Shown in pieces: positions 23,221 to 33,725 of a stretch of DNA of 64,000 nt; within the stretch, counting starts at the first letter, position 1; each line of letters begins with the position of its first letter. The position numbers and the translations under genes were made by a program. The notes beneath the pieces were generated by a model. It made no database searches, had not been told where the DNA came from, and saw nothing but the letters and a program-made list of their open reading frames with translations. The stretch is from the NCBI GenBank assembly GCA_954871525.1, contig OX940870.1, positions 12,307,501 through 12,371,500 of the forward strand. The letters are read 5' to 3'. Origin of the DNA: Parietaria judaica (lineage: Eukaryota; Streptophyta; Magnoliopsida; Rosales; Urticaceae).

Positions 23221-25957
23221 TGTTGGGAATCACGTCTCGGATTCCGTATAATTATCACGATTTATACGTCCGAACCGTCAGGGTAACATTTAAAAATTAT
23301 TTTAAAGCGGAAAAACTTGTTATCCAAACAACGGTCCGAATATCGGATAATATCCATATCCCAAGATCTGATAAATATTATGCAATTTAATATTCATAAC
23401 TCATTATTAATAAACCAGTCATAATAGGAAATAAATAGAAAGCAGTAAATGTTTGCATTTATTAACCCAATGCATAAGGCCGTACCTCGTTTGACAATTT
23501 CCGACTGCGCGCTCTGAATCGGGCAGGGCTCCCCCGGTGCTCAGGGAATCTCCCGTGATCTTCCGGGATATTCTCCTGGAATCCTCGTACCGAAGCGTGG
23601 GCTTCGCCGGCAGGACTCCGTCGCAAAACTTTAACTGATGGTTCTTTTTAAGCTTCCGGAGAAATAGTCTCCTAAGCCGAACCAGAAGAAAGAGATCAGA
23701 GAGTAAATTCGCAGACCCTGAGGACGAGGGAGAGTTCGAATTTTTCTCTGGGGAAAGGTGTGAAAAATGTGTAGAATGAGCCTCCTATTTATAGGCTCAA
23801 GACTGTAACCGATTTGGAGATATTCCCTCCCTAAATTCGAATTTCATTAATTAATTAAATATAATTAATTATCTTAATCCAATGGTCCAGATTTAATCTC
23901 ATCTAAATCAAATGGATATAATTAATTAGGGATTTAATTTAAATAAGAAAGATTTAGATAAATCAAAATCCAATCTTATCTTCTTATCATCATAAAATTC
24001 GAATTATAATATATATATATATATAAAATTCGAATTCTTATCATCTAGATCCAACGGTTGAGATGATTCTTAAAACCGATCTAATGGATCAAATAAGTTT
24101 AGGATAAATAGATTTATTAAAAATATTTTTTTGAATTTATCCTTAAACATAATTCGAATATATATAGATATATATATAATTAATCAATTTTCAATCCGAC
24201 GGTAAAGATTAAATCTTAGACCGATCCAACGGACACAATTAATTAATCAATTTCAAAAAATAGAACTTGGTCACCAAGTTATTAATTTCGAATTTATCAA
24301 TATCCTAATCCAACGGTTGATACTAAATCATAACCGATCCAATGGATAATATTGATTTTAGGGATTTGCCAAAATACCAAAACATTTGGTACTTATGCCG
24401 CAAATATAGAAATACCAAATCATGCCATTCGAATTTAACTAGGGTTTCATATAATAAACCCTAATTCGAATTTACACATAATATATATAAATATATATAT
24501 TCATTTATTAATATAAATCTATTAATTATTAATTAATTATTAATAAGATATTAATAATTAAATCCAAATAATTAAATTATATTAATAAATCTTGATCTCA
24601 ATATCACACATGAAAATGTCATGGTGCCACACCATCATTTAAATTCGTGACATGTGATTTAATTTCAAAGTTTATCGAACCGATCACAAACTTAGAAAAT
24701 CCATAAATCACTAACCGTAAGTCGAAATGACTTGGTTCAAAAAGCAAAGCTGCTTAGAATTTAATTTCCAACAACATGTTTCTGATAGAAAATATAAATT
24801 CTAACTTTCTTTTTGTCAGTTAATTTCGTGTACCAAAATATGATACTTTTGCCACGCTAACGATAAAACTATCTGATGTCTGACACAGACCTTTCAGTTT
24901 TATAAGTCAAGCCAAATGATTAAACATTATCCAGAATGTATCTTAATCATGTACGCATCATCCGTTACGGAGCTATCCTGGGGACCATGGACCCGTATCA
25001 CTTAAGCTCCAACGAACTGCTAGTTGTTCGTCAAACCTCGAAGTGATTCCACTATAGACCCGAGGCTGCACTCTTTAGTGATACGGTATATATTATTCCC
25101 TTTATAATAGCAGGGTGTCCATTGATACAATCAAATTCTGGTTATTGATCTTTCACTTGATGATTCATAAATGAGCAGACGGTTTTTACCATTATGCCCC
25201 TCATTGTATTTTCATCCTTGACTCAGTCAGCAATATCATGAGTAACCCACTTATGGTTTCGATTAATAAGTTGCGCATGGGTATCTCTCACTTCTCACCA
25301 CCGACAATCAAGGGAATCATCATCACTCTAAGGAGAGTTGTGTGATGCCCATGTCTATGACCAAGCTATCCTTACTGCTGACTATCATGTTCCCAAAATA
25401 ATAGTGTTGGGAACAGCTGTAATATTTCGTGTTCTTTAACGGTTAAATCAAAGAACAATCAAGTCAGCAGCTTGGACTCAAGATCACTCAGGACTTAGAT
25501 CGAATATCCATTTGATCATCTACTAGTGACTCAACTCCAAGTTATCAGTGACGGTCTTATATGATAACTTCCGGAGTTTAAGTCAGGTCCAGTCCAATAT
25601 GAAGACACTTCATACTTAATGCACTTCTAGTGAGTGTGACACACACAAAATCCAGAATAGGATTATCACTTAGTCACATTAATGACCTTGTACGATTAAT
25701 GGGCTCCCACCCAGTTGATCAGGTCATGGACATTTTAAGTTCATTTATTATGATTATTAATTCTTCCTCACATTGACTCTGTTGTGATAATAATAACTTA
25801 ATTGCATCCTTCATGAACTAAGGAATCAAACATTCTATTTTACTCTACCAGAAACTATAATAAGATTATCATAATAAGCATCATCTTTATTCAACGACTT
25901 GTCATAATCTTTTACAAAGGGATAAAATATCTTGTTTAAGGACACACATGTCCAACA
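23221..25957 (-). repeat. Copia-1 5' LTR
   Basis: 2737 bp, the promoter LTR of Copia-1, nearly identical to 15541-18275. Confidence 0.93.
23786..23793 (-). promoter_or_regulatory. TATA box of the Copia-1 5' LTR
   Basis: Minus-strand TATAAATA in 'gagcctataaatagg', the same context as the Copia-2 LTR box. Confidence 0.65.
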
Positions 25958-25962
25958 GAGTA

Positions 25963-28900
25963 CACATGCTCGAAGAACCAGACGAGCAGACGTACGAAGA
26001 AACAGAATATTTCGGGGAGCAGCTCAACGACATCCCCGAGCCCATTGGCAGAATCTACACGATCGTAGGAGGGTCCCAACTGCACGGTAACTCAGTAAAT
26101 TCCATCAAGGCCCACCAAAGGAGGCTCAAGGCCGGACCAATAGTCGTACCGAGGCAAGAGCCGGACATCGAGATCTATTCAAGGATAGCGAAGCGGCCAC
26201 GCTGATTGGACCGCACGACGACGCACTGGTCGTCACACTCCTAGTTGCCTCGTACACGATGGATAGAATCCTAATCGATAACGGGAGCTCAGTCGACGTG
26301 ATCTTCCTGGAGCCACTACTGAAGCTGGGTGTCGAAGAAACAGAGATCAACACAGAGGCCATCCCGCTGACCGGCTTCGATGGAGGAACCATCAATGCGG
26401 TTGGCACATTGCGAATGTCCATCGCAGCAGCAGGGGTCGGGAAAACAGAGAACTTCCTAGTGTTGGACTGCCCGTCAGTTTACAACATGATACTAGGAAG
26501 ACCCTGGCTACACATGATGAAGGCCGTACCGTCAACCTACCATCAACTAATACGCTTCCCGAATAGGGCGGGAAAAATCGTTGAAATAAAGGGAAACCAA
26601 AAACAATCCAGAATCTGCTATATGAACGCGTTCCGGAATATCCAGGCCGCTAAGGCCGGAAAAGAGCAATCTACCGCATAGCAACTAATGGTGGTAGAAG
26701 AAAAAGAGGACGAAAGACAGGAAAGGACCACCAATACAGATGGACCTAACCTGGAAATGACAGTCCAGGTCCAAATCGATCCCGACAACCCGGATCACCG
26801 GGTAGGAATCGGAAAAGGACTAGAATGCAATGTCAGAAAAGATCTCCTCAAATTCCTCACCAGAAATCGGGACTGTTTTGCTTGGTCTCACGAGGACATG
26901 CCCGAGATAGACCCAAGCGTTACAACCCACCGCCTAAACGTGGATCCCAGTTATAAGCCGGTGAAGCAAAAGAGGCGAAAGCTAGGCCCGGATAGAGCCC
27001 AAGCTGTGAACGAAGAAGTCACAAAACTGCTGCAGACCGGATCCATCAGGGAAGTCAAGTACCCGGACTGGTTAGCAAATACAGTAGTCGTGAAGAAGAA
27101 AAACGGGAAGGCTAGAGTCTGCATCGACTTTACCGACCTGAACAAAGCTTGTCCCAAAGACAGTTTCCCGATGCCCCACATCGACCGATTAGTTGAAGCA
27201 ACATGTGGGCACGAACTACTGTCGTTCATGGACGCATTCTCGGGATACAATCAGTTCCTAATGCACCCCGAGGACCAATAAAAAACGGCATTCATAACCG
27301 ATAGAGGAATATACTGCTATAAAGTTATGCCTTTCGGATTGAAAAACGCCGGGGCCACATATCAGAGATTAGTCAACCAAATGTTTGCCAAGCAACTCGG
27401 CAAAACTATGGAATTCTACATCGACGACATGCTGGTAAAGTCCTCTCAATCAACGGTTCACATGTCCCACCTAGAAGACTGCTTCGCCATACTACGAAAG
27501 TATCAAATAAAACTCAACCCGACAAAATGCACCTTCGGGGTAACTTCAGGAAAATTCCTAGGTTATTTGGTCACACAGCGAGGAATAGAAGCCAATCCCG
27601 ACCAGATAAATGCCCTCCAGAACATGCCCTCCCCGAGGACTGTTCGGGAGACACAAAGGCTGACTACGAGAATCGCCGCTCTTAACCGGTTCATATCGAG
27701 AGCTACGGACAAATGTTTGCCCTTTTACAAGATATTGAAGGGAAACAAAAAGTTCGAATGGATCGAAGAGTGCGAAGAGGCCTTCCAAAAGATGAAAAGG
27801 TATCTCTCCACTCCACCAATACTCACCAGACCAATTTTGGGAGAGCCGTTGTTTTTATACCTGGTTGTCTTACCATCGGCGGTGAGCGGAGTAATCGTGA
27901 GAGAGGACCGCGGAGAGCAAAAGCCGATCTTCTACATCAGCAAATCCTTGGAAGATGCTGAAACCAGATACCCGGCTATCAAAAAACTCGCAATGGCAAT
28001 GATAACCGCAGCGAGAAAGCTTCGGCCTTACTTCCAATCTCATACCATCATGGTAATGACCACCCAACCTTTGAGGATCGTCCTTCATAGCCCGAATCAA
28101 TCAGGAAGGCTCACGAAATGGGCCGTCGAGCTAAGCGAATTCGATATAGAATATAAGATCCAAACCTGTGCAAAATCACAAGTATTGGCTGACTTTCTCA
28201 TCGAACTACCAGCCGACGGTTCAAAAGAGTGCCACGAAGATGGAGAATGGAAACTCAAAGTTGACGGTGCCTCAAACCAAGGCGCATCCGGGATCGGAAT
28301 TCGTTTGATATCCCCCACGGGAGAAGTGTTGGAACAATAATTTCGATTGAAATTCCACGCAACAAACAATGAGACCGAATACGAGGAACTCATCGCCGGC
28401 CTCAAACTAGCAAAAGCCGTAGGAGCCCGGAAAGTAAGGGCCTATTCCGACTCAAAACTAGTTACTAGTCAGATCAGTGGCGAGTACGCCACCCGAGATG
28501 ACAGAATGGAAAAATACCTCTCGGTAGTAAAGGGCTTAATTCAACAATTCGAACACGTCGATATAGTCCAAATACCGAGAAGTGAAAACGCGTCAGCAGA
28601 CGCATTGGCTGGTTTAGCTTCAACTTCGGACCCCGAAGTCAGAAGGATAATCCCGGTCGAAACAATAGACGAACCTTGCGTAACACGCGAAGTTTGCAAT
28701 ATTCGAATGGAAGAAGATGATTGGAGGACCCCAATCATTAACTACATCCTAACCGGAGCCAAACCCCAAGATAAGCAAAAAGCCAGGAAACTAAGAATCC
28801 AAAGCGCTAGATTTTGCATGATCGGGGAAAAATTGTACAAACGCAGCTATACCGGACCCTACCTAAGGTGCCTAGGAAAGATCGAGGCTCAGATAGTACT

Positions 28901-29990
28901 TCACGAAATCCACGACGGAGAATGCGGCAACCATTCGGGAGGAAGATCTTTAGCGAACAAAGCAAAAAGGCAAGGCTTTTTCTGGCCACCATGTTGGTGG
29001 ACAACGAAGCCTATGCCAGAAGGTGCGACAAATGCCAAAGACACTCCCCGTCCATACACCGGCCAGCAGAAGAACTCTCATCAGTCTCAGTCCCGTACCC
29101 GTTCATGAAATGGTCTATGGACATAGTAGGACCTTTGCCCCTGGCCCCGGCCGGAAAGAGGTTCCTACTCGTCGTGACCGATTACTTCTCAAAATGGGTG
29201 GAGGCAGAAGCGTACGCAAACATTAAAGATGTTGATGTAGAAAATTTCCTATGGAAAAACATCATCAGTAGATTCGGCCTCCCAAAAGAGATAATAGCCG
29301 ACAATGGACCACAGTTCATTTCAACGAGATTCCAAAACTTCTACATAAATTGGAAAATATCCTTGAACACGTCCACTCCGAGATATCCTCAAGGCAACGG
29401 TCAGGCCGAGGTAGCTAACCGGGTAATAGTGGACGGAATCAAGAGACGCATAGACACCAAATAGGGACGATGGGCAGACAAGCTCATAGGAGTCCTTTGG
29501 TCCTACAGAACCACCCCGCGTAGGGCCACCGGGGAAACCCCTTTCTCAATGGTACACGGCACCGAGGCCGTAATACCAGCAGAGATAGAGACACCCAGCC
29601 TTCGGAGGGAACTCGCCCCTTTGAATGCAGAAATCAATGACGAAATGCGGGAAGACCAGCTCGACTACATCGACGAAAGACGAGAACAAGCTTTGATAAG
29701 AATTGCCAACTATCAAAATTCGATAGCAAGGTATTATAATTCAAAGGTCAAACGTTGAAAATTCATAGTAGGAGAGCTGATCATCAGAAAAGTTTTCCTA
29801 AATACCGCCGAGCTGAATGCGGGCAAGCTCGGGGCCAATTGGGAAGGACCTTACATCGTCACCGAAGTAGTAAAACCTGGATGTATATCGGCTAGCCACT
29901 CCGGATGGAACAAGAGTCCTCCGCAGTTGGAACGCCATGCACTTAAGGAAATACTACGCCTAACCCGACCTACCCGGTCTCCCCTGAACT
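25963..29990 (+). pseudogene. Gypsy pol: protease, RT, dual RNase H, integrase (broken)
   Basis: After a gag-protease linker (IYTIVGG) come: aspartic protease with LIDNGSSVDV (about 26265-26295) and MILGRPWLH; reverse transcriptase with FPMPHIDRLV and catalytic YIDDM (about 27418-27432); an RNase H in which the first catalytic Asp position reads FLYLVV; a second RNase H (about 28240-28625) with the D-E-D-D residues in KVDGAS, NNETEYEEL, YSDSK and SENASADAL; and integrase with CDKCQRH, WSMDIVGP, IIADNGPQF and GNGQAE. Lesions: a frame change near 26200, stops at 26679, 27279, 28338, 29462 and 29756, and a frameshift at about 28960-29000 in the integrase zinc-binding region. All catalytic motifs except the first RNase H site are kept despite the breaks. 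Confidence 0.93.
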
Positions 29991-30149
29991 ACGTAATGAC
30001 TTGATCCCCAAGTTTGGGGTACGTAGGCAGCCCATCCTAAATAATGGGCACAGTCTCAATCCAAATCCTACACCAAATAAGCCCGACAACTACGAAGTGT
30101 AAGACTCAATAGAGTCGACCTAAAAGATAACATGTCCCAAACTCTCATC

Positions 30150-30432
30150 AAGGCAACAAGCCTATCCGGGTAACAGACTCATCACCTAAGGCAACAAGTC
30201 TATTCGGGTAACAGACCTATCACCTAAGGCAACATGCCTATCCGGGTAACAGACCCATCACCTAAGGAAACAAGCCTATTCGGGTAACAGACCCATCACA
30301 TAAGGCAACAAGCCTACACGGGTAACAGACCCATCACACAAAGGCAACAAGCCTAACCGGGTAACAAACCCACTATAAAACGATCGATGAACCTAACTGG
30401 GTATCCAACCCGTCCCTTAAGGCGACAAGCCT
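30150..30432 (+). repeat. 38-bp minisatellite in the Gypsy 3' region
   Basis: Six head-to-tail copies of a 38-39 bp unit begin at 30150, 30188, 30226, 30264, 30302 and 30341. Each opens AAGGCAACAAGCCTA (with variants) and contains CGGGTAACAGACCCATCAC. A degenerate partial copy ends near 30432. There are no unique spacers, so this is not a CRISPR-like array. Confidence 0.9.
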
Positions 30433-30909
30433 AATCCTTCTCGAAATATGTAATTATATAAATCTGGCATCTACAAATATGTTTTTGCAGAAAACAAAAA
30501 CCTAGGGGTTATTATGGCAGACGAGCAAGAAATATTCAACGGAAGCATTGAAGGGGCAATCACATCACAAGGTACCCGTATATTTTCTATACTTAGCGAA
30601 TTTTGAATTCCCAAAATTTTCTATTTTCTATCCAAGTATACGATAGGTTACTTGGAACCTCGAATAGGAAAATTAACATAGAAAAGTACGAGGAGAAAAT
30701 TAACTTACATACAAGAAATTATAAGCACAGCATAAATAGAATATGGCGAGAAATCACGAGCATGAAATAGAAACGAAATAGCAAAAGCCCTAACCACGGG
30801 CATATCCAAATAAGTTCAAAAAAAGGGTTCAAGCCGCCGTAGACTTGCCCGTAAGAAATTGTTTTGGCCTTAGGCCTTATTAACTAAAGAAAAAAAAAAG
30901 GGGGACACT

Positions 30910-31242
30910 CTATCCGTCGACCCCGGGTACTTCCATGACCTCTCGGTCCTCCTTCTCCTTCTTTTCTTCACCGGCCTGGCCTCCACGCTCGGTCGGCTCC
31001 TCAGCAGCGGTCTCCTCGGTGGCGTCGGGCTTGGGCAAGGTCGGCTCTTCGAGGGCAATCTCCTCGGTATCAGCAAGCACGGGCAAGATGGGCTCCTCGA
31101 CAGTGGGCTCCCCGGTCACAGGATCTTCAACGACGGGTTCGACGGCAGGATCTTCAGAGGCAGGCTCCTCGGCAGTCGACCGCTCAGACAGGAGGCTCGA
31201 ATCTGCAAGGGGAACATCGGTCAACTCGGCGTCAGGAGACAT
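30910..31242 (-). CDS. Antisense acidic ORF in the Gypsy 3' region
   Basis: A 110-codon frame on the strand opposite to gag-pol, starting at the ATG at 31242; the frame stays open upstream to about 31317 without another ATG. The product is rich in Glu, Pro, Thr and Ala, with repeated 'EEP' and 'VEDPVTGEPTVEEP' type units over about residues 25-85, a lysine-rich patch near residue 93 and no membrane segment. I recognise no domain. Antisense extra ORFs in the 3' part of Tat-type elements are known (for example in maize Grande), so this may be one. It may also be a low-complexity chance frame in GC-rich sequence. Confidence that it is expressed is low. Confidence 0.4.
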   Translation of the reverse strand: MSPDAELTDVPLADSSLLSERSTAEEPASEDPAVEPVVEDPVTGEPTVEEPILPVLADTEEIALEEPTLPKPDATEETAAEEPTERGGQAGEEKKEKEDREVMEVPGVDG

Positions 31243-31419
31243 AGCCGGAGACCCTATCCGTCCATCATATCTCGAAATTATCCAAAATCCTGCTCGGATT
31301 ATGCAGATTTGCGGCAAAAGTCACAAATTTAATTAATCCTATCCGGCACGAATTTTACATGATTTCATCGAGTAAATACTAAAAAATTTACTTCGTACTT
31401 TTTGTAGTAGGGGGCTAAC

Positions 31420-32274
31420 TGTTGATGTACAAATTCGTCATTATTTAATATGACATAAAGTGCTAAAGTTGTGAATTAATTAAATTTGCAAACCATGATA
31501 AAAGGCTTTAAAGAAATAAACTGATATCCGTAAAAGCCCAATTGAGAAGCCCAATGAGACTCTCAATCAGACCAAAGCCGACGGATACAAGGCTACTCGG
31601 CCCAAAGGGCTCTAAGGCCCAATATCCATTCGACAACAATCCAGAAAGGCGAGGATAGAGTTGTCATATTCTCTACCCGGCATCCCACTTCAAATCCAAG
31701 CGGAAGACCAGGAGTACGGAGTCAAGCCTCCAACATGCATAATTCAAACACGACGACGAGAACGAAGTCATGGGACACGTGTAGCAAGGTCGTCCATTCA
31801 ACCCGGTCAGCACGGATAGAAGACCCCATGATTCCTGGAAGACCAACGGGAAGAATTGAAGCCTATAAATATCATGCTCAAGCTCAGATCAACACACGCG
31901 CATACTTGCAACTTCGAGAGAATACACCGAAAAGATTCTACCCGGCATTCTTGCTCACTTGAGATTTTGTTGTATTCTTTCCCTTTTTTTCTATTCATTT
32001 CCATTCCTAGGCGTGATCTAGCTGTCTGTAGCTATCCGTCTATGTCAATTGTCGCAATAAACTAACAGAGGAAGTAGTCAACTACCGCCTTGGGACGAAC
32101 CTCTATAAAAAAAACCCTCGCCTCATTTATATCGCTTTTATATATATACATATATCGTGAGTGAATCGAGAGCTTGCAACGTGAGAGATCGAATTCCACC
32201 AAATTGTTCTAATCAAAAACATCATACGCTCACAAGTCACACTTGACTGATTGAGGTGGGAAACCACGTCAACA
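31420..32274 (+). repeat. Gypsy 3' LTR
   Basis: 855 bp, the same length as the 5' LTR with about 18 differences. TATA box at 31864-31871. Followed by the TSD copy AATGA. Confidence 0.92.
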
Positions 32275-32279
32275 AATGA

Positions 32280-32679
32280 TAACTTACATTTTTTTTTACC
32301 AAATAGCTGAATATTACCCACGCAGTGACCCTATCTCAAATTTACTAATAGAACCCTCACTAATGTCGAAAAACTGTGGTAACATAGTTATATAAGGGAT
32401 TTACGATAATGAGACAATAAAAGCATCACAGATATCAATTTATCCAATAACAAACCTATTAAATCAAAATAAACTTAAAATAAACCTAATATATTATGTC
32501 TACCTTCCGCACCCAAACGAGTCATCGCATCTACCACTTGGTTCTCCTTTATAAAAATATTGAATTGAATAATTTTGGACCATCTAATTAATGAAGTTTA
32601 TCTTTCAACTCTCAACTAAATAATCTTAAGGTTATCTTTCGGACCATTTAATTAATGAAATTTATATTTCAACTAAATA
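32280..32679. other. Intergenic DNA with a short tandem duplication
   Basis: No gene. A segment containing 'aattaatgaa(g/a)tttat(c/a)tttcaact' and 'cttaaggttatcttt' is duplicated imperfectly between about 32583 and 32677. Part of it ('cttaaggttatctt') recurs on the far side of the MITE at about 33331. Confidence 0.5.
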
Positions 32680-33327
32680 CAGTAGAACCTCTATAAATTA
32701 ATACTCGATAAATTAATAGTCGCGATTAAATAATATTTTTGTCCGGTCCCGACTCGGGCCTAACTAGCTAAATTAATAATTCGCTAAATTTATAAGATAA
32801 TAATTTTTTTCTAGAAAGTATATAGGTCCCAAGTGATATATAAATTTATTATTCAATATAAAAATTACATAGACAATTATAAAATCACTATAAATAAAAT
32901 ATAACATACAAAGCTATGAAATCACATTAAATAAAAAAATAACATTACATCACTAATCATGTAGTTTTCTAAAACTATGATTCTGTAATAATTACTATAA
33001 CTTTAATCATCACTATTCTAATAAGCTATTGTTATTACTCTTTAATTTCATTGAGCTCTTTAATATTTTTGACATTGGTACTCTAATAATATCTTTTTAA
33101 ATTATAATAGTATCTCTTAATATTCTTAATATTGACACTTTAATATTCTCGATATAATAAATTGAAATATTTTTTATAATAAAGATGTTTATATAATTAT
33201 TGTTGATTAATATTTTTTCATATTAATGTATAACTTAATAAATTATCAATTTATATGTTAATTAATAATCCGATAAAATAATATTTTTTGCCGGTCCCAA
33301 TAATATTAATTTATAGAGGTTTTACTG
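32680..33327. mobile_element. Emigrant-like (pogo-type) MITE
   Basis: Ends are CAGTAGAACCTCTATAAATT and, reverse complemented, CAGTAAAACCTCTATAAATT, flanked by TA on both sides (32678-32679 and 33328-33329). This terminal repeat and TA duplication match the plant Emigrant/Lemi group of Tc1-mariner-related MITEs. A 'ccggtccc' motif is also mirrored near both ends. 648 bp, AT-rich, no transposase. Confidence 0.85.
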
Positions 33328-33329
33328 TA

Positions 33330-33725
33330 CTCTTAAGGTTATCTTCCGTAGTAAGGGGGAGCTTAAGGTAATTAGAATGAGAGATATTTTTTTTTTTAGT
33401 ATGTTTCCGATTTCCATCACATCATAACGGCTTTCGTCACGAGATCACAGTCGCGGGCTGTATCACAATCTTCATTGCCAAGTTAATAACTAAAAATGAA
33501 GGAAAAACTCGTAACTTTCTCTTACATGCATAATCAAACAGGCCTAAATTTTAATCAGCCAATAAATAATAATAAGAAAGGAAAAAAAAAACTTACAAAA
33601 AAGCAGTACCCATGTTGCACTTTGCTAATCTGAATATGACTCAGTAGAAGAACAAAAAGGCTAAAATGGTGCTTCAATCCACCACCTCTTTTGTAAATTA
33701 AAAAAATAAATTAAAGTGTATTAAA
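33330..33725. other. Region downstream of the ATP sulfurylase gene
   Basis: About 400 bp of AT-rich DNA that would hold the 3' UTR and polyadenylation region of the minus-strand gene. No obvious AATAAA signal on the minus strand. Confidence 0.4.

Larger units (their letters stand above)
15541..25957 (-). mobile_element. Copia-1: Ty1-copia retrotransposon inside the Gypsy element
   Basis: Full-length element, 10.4 kb, in reverse orientation. TSD is GAGTA at 15536-15540 and 25958-25962. The element 5' LTR is 23221-25957 and the 3' LTR is 15541-18275. An initiator-Met primer site lies at about 23209-23220, and a purine tract at 18276-18290 follows the pol stop directly. Pol order is protease, integrase, reverse transcriptase, RNase H, as in Ty1-copia. 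There is a short N-terminal stretch but no recognisable gag capsid or zinc knuckle. Pol carries a frameshift, a nonsense codon and a substituted catalytic residue. It is the same family as Copia-2 and the solo LTR at 2919-5636; integrase resembles the Angela/Tork group. Confidence 0.95.
29991..31419 (+). other. Gypsy 3' non-coding region and polypurine tract
   Basis: A 1.4-kb segment between integrase and the 3' LTR with no sense coding potential. It holds the minisatellite at 30150-30432 and the antisense ORF at 30910-31242. It ends in a purine-rich tract (AGTAGGGGGC, about 31406-31415) next to the LTR, the usual plus-strand primer of plant gypsy elements. Confidence 0.8.
12845..32274 (+). 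mobile_element. Ty3-gypsy retrotransposon, Tat-type, split by Copia-1
   Basis: A complete element with 855-bp LTRs (12845-13699 and 31420-32274) and a perfect AATGA target duplication at 12840-12844 and 32275-32279. Domain order is gag, protease, reverse transcriptase, RNase H, a second RNase H, integrase, then a long 3' non-coding region. Two RNase H domains in tandem are the known mark of the plant Tat lineage. Copia-1 sits inside the gag-protease linker at 15541-25957; without it the element is about 9.0 kb. Both gag and pol carry several stops and frameshifts. The two LTRs differ at only about 18 sites by eye. Confidence 0.93.

Noticed and set aside
26259..29760. An endogenous plant pararetrovirus
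   Set aside because: LTRs, TSD, integrase and dual RNase H fit a Tat-type Ty3-gypsy element; no movement or viral coat protein is present.
30150..30432. Regular 38-bp repeats resembling a CRISPR array
   Set aside because: Units are directly adjacent with no unique spacers, and they lie inside a plant retrotransposon.
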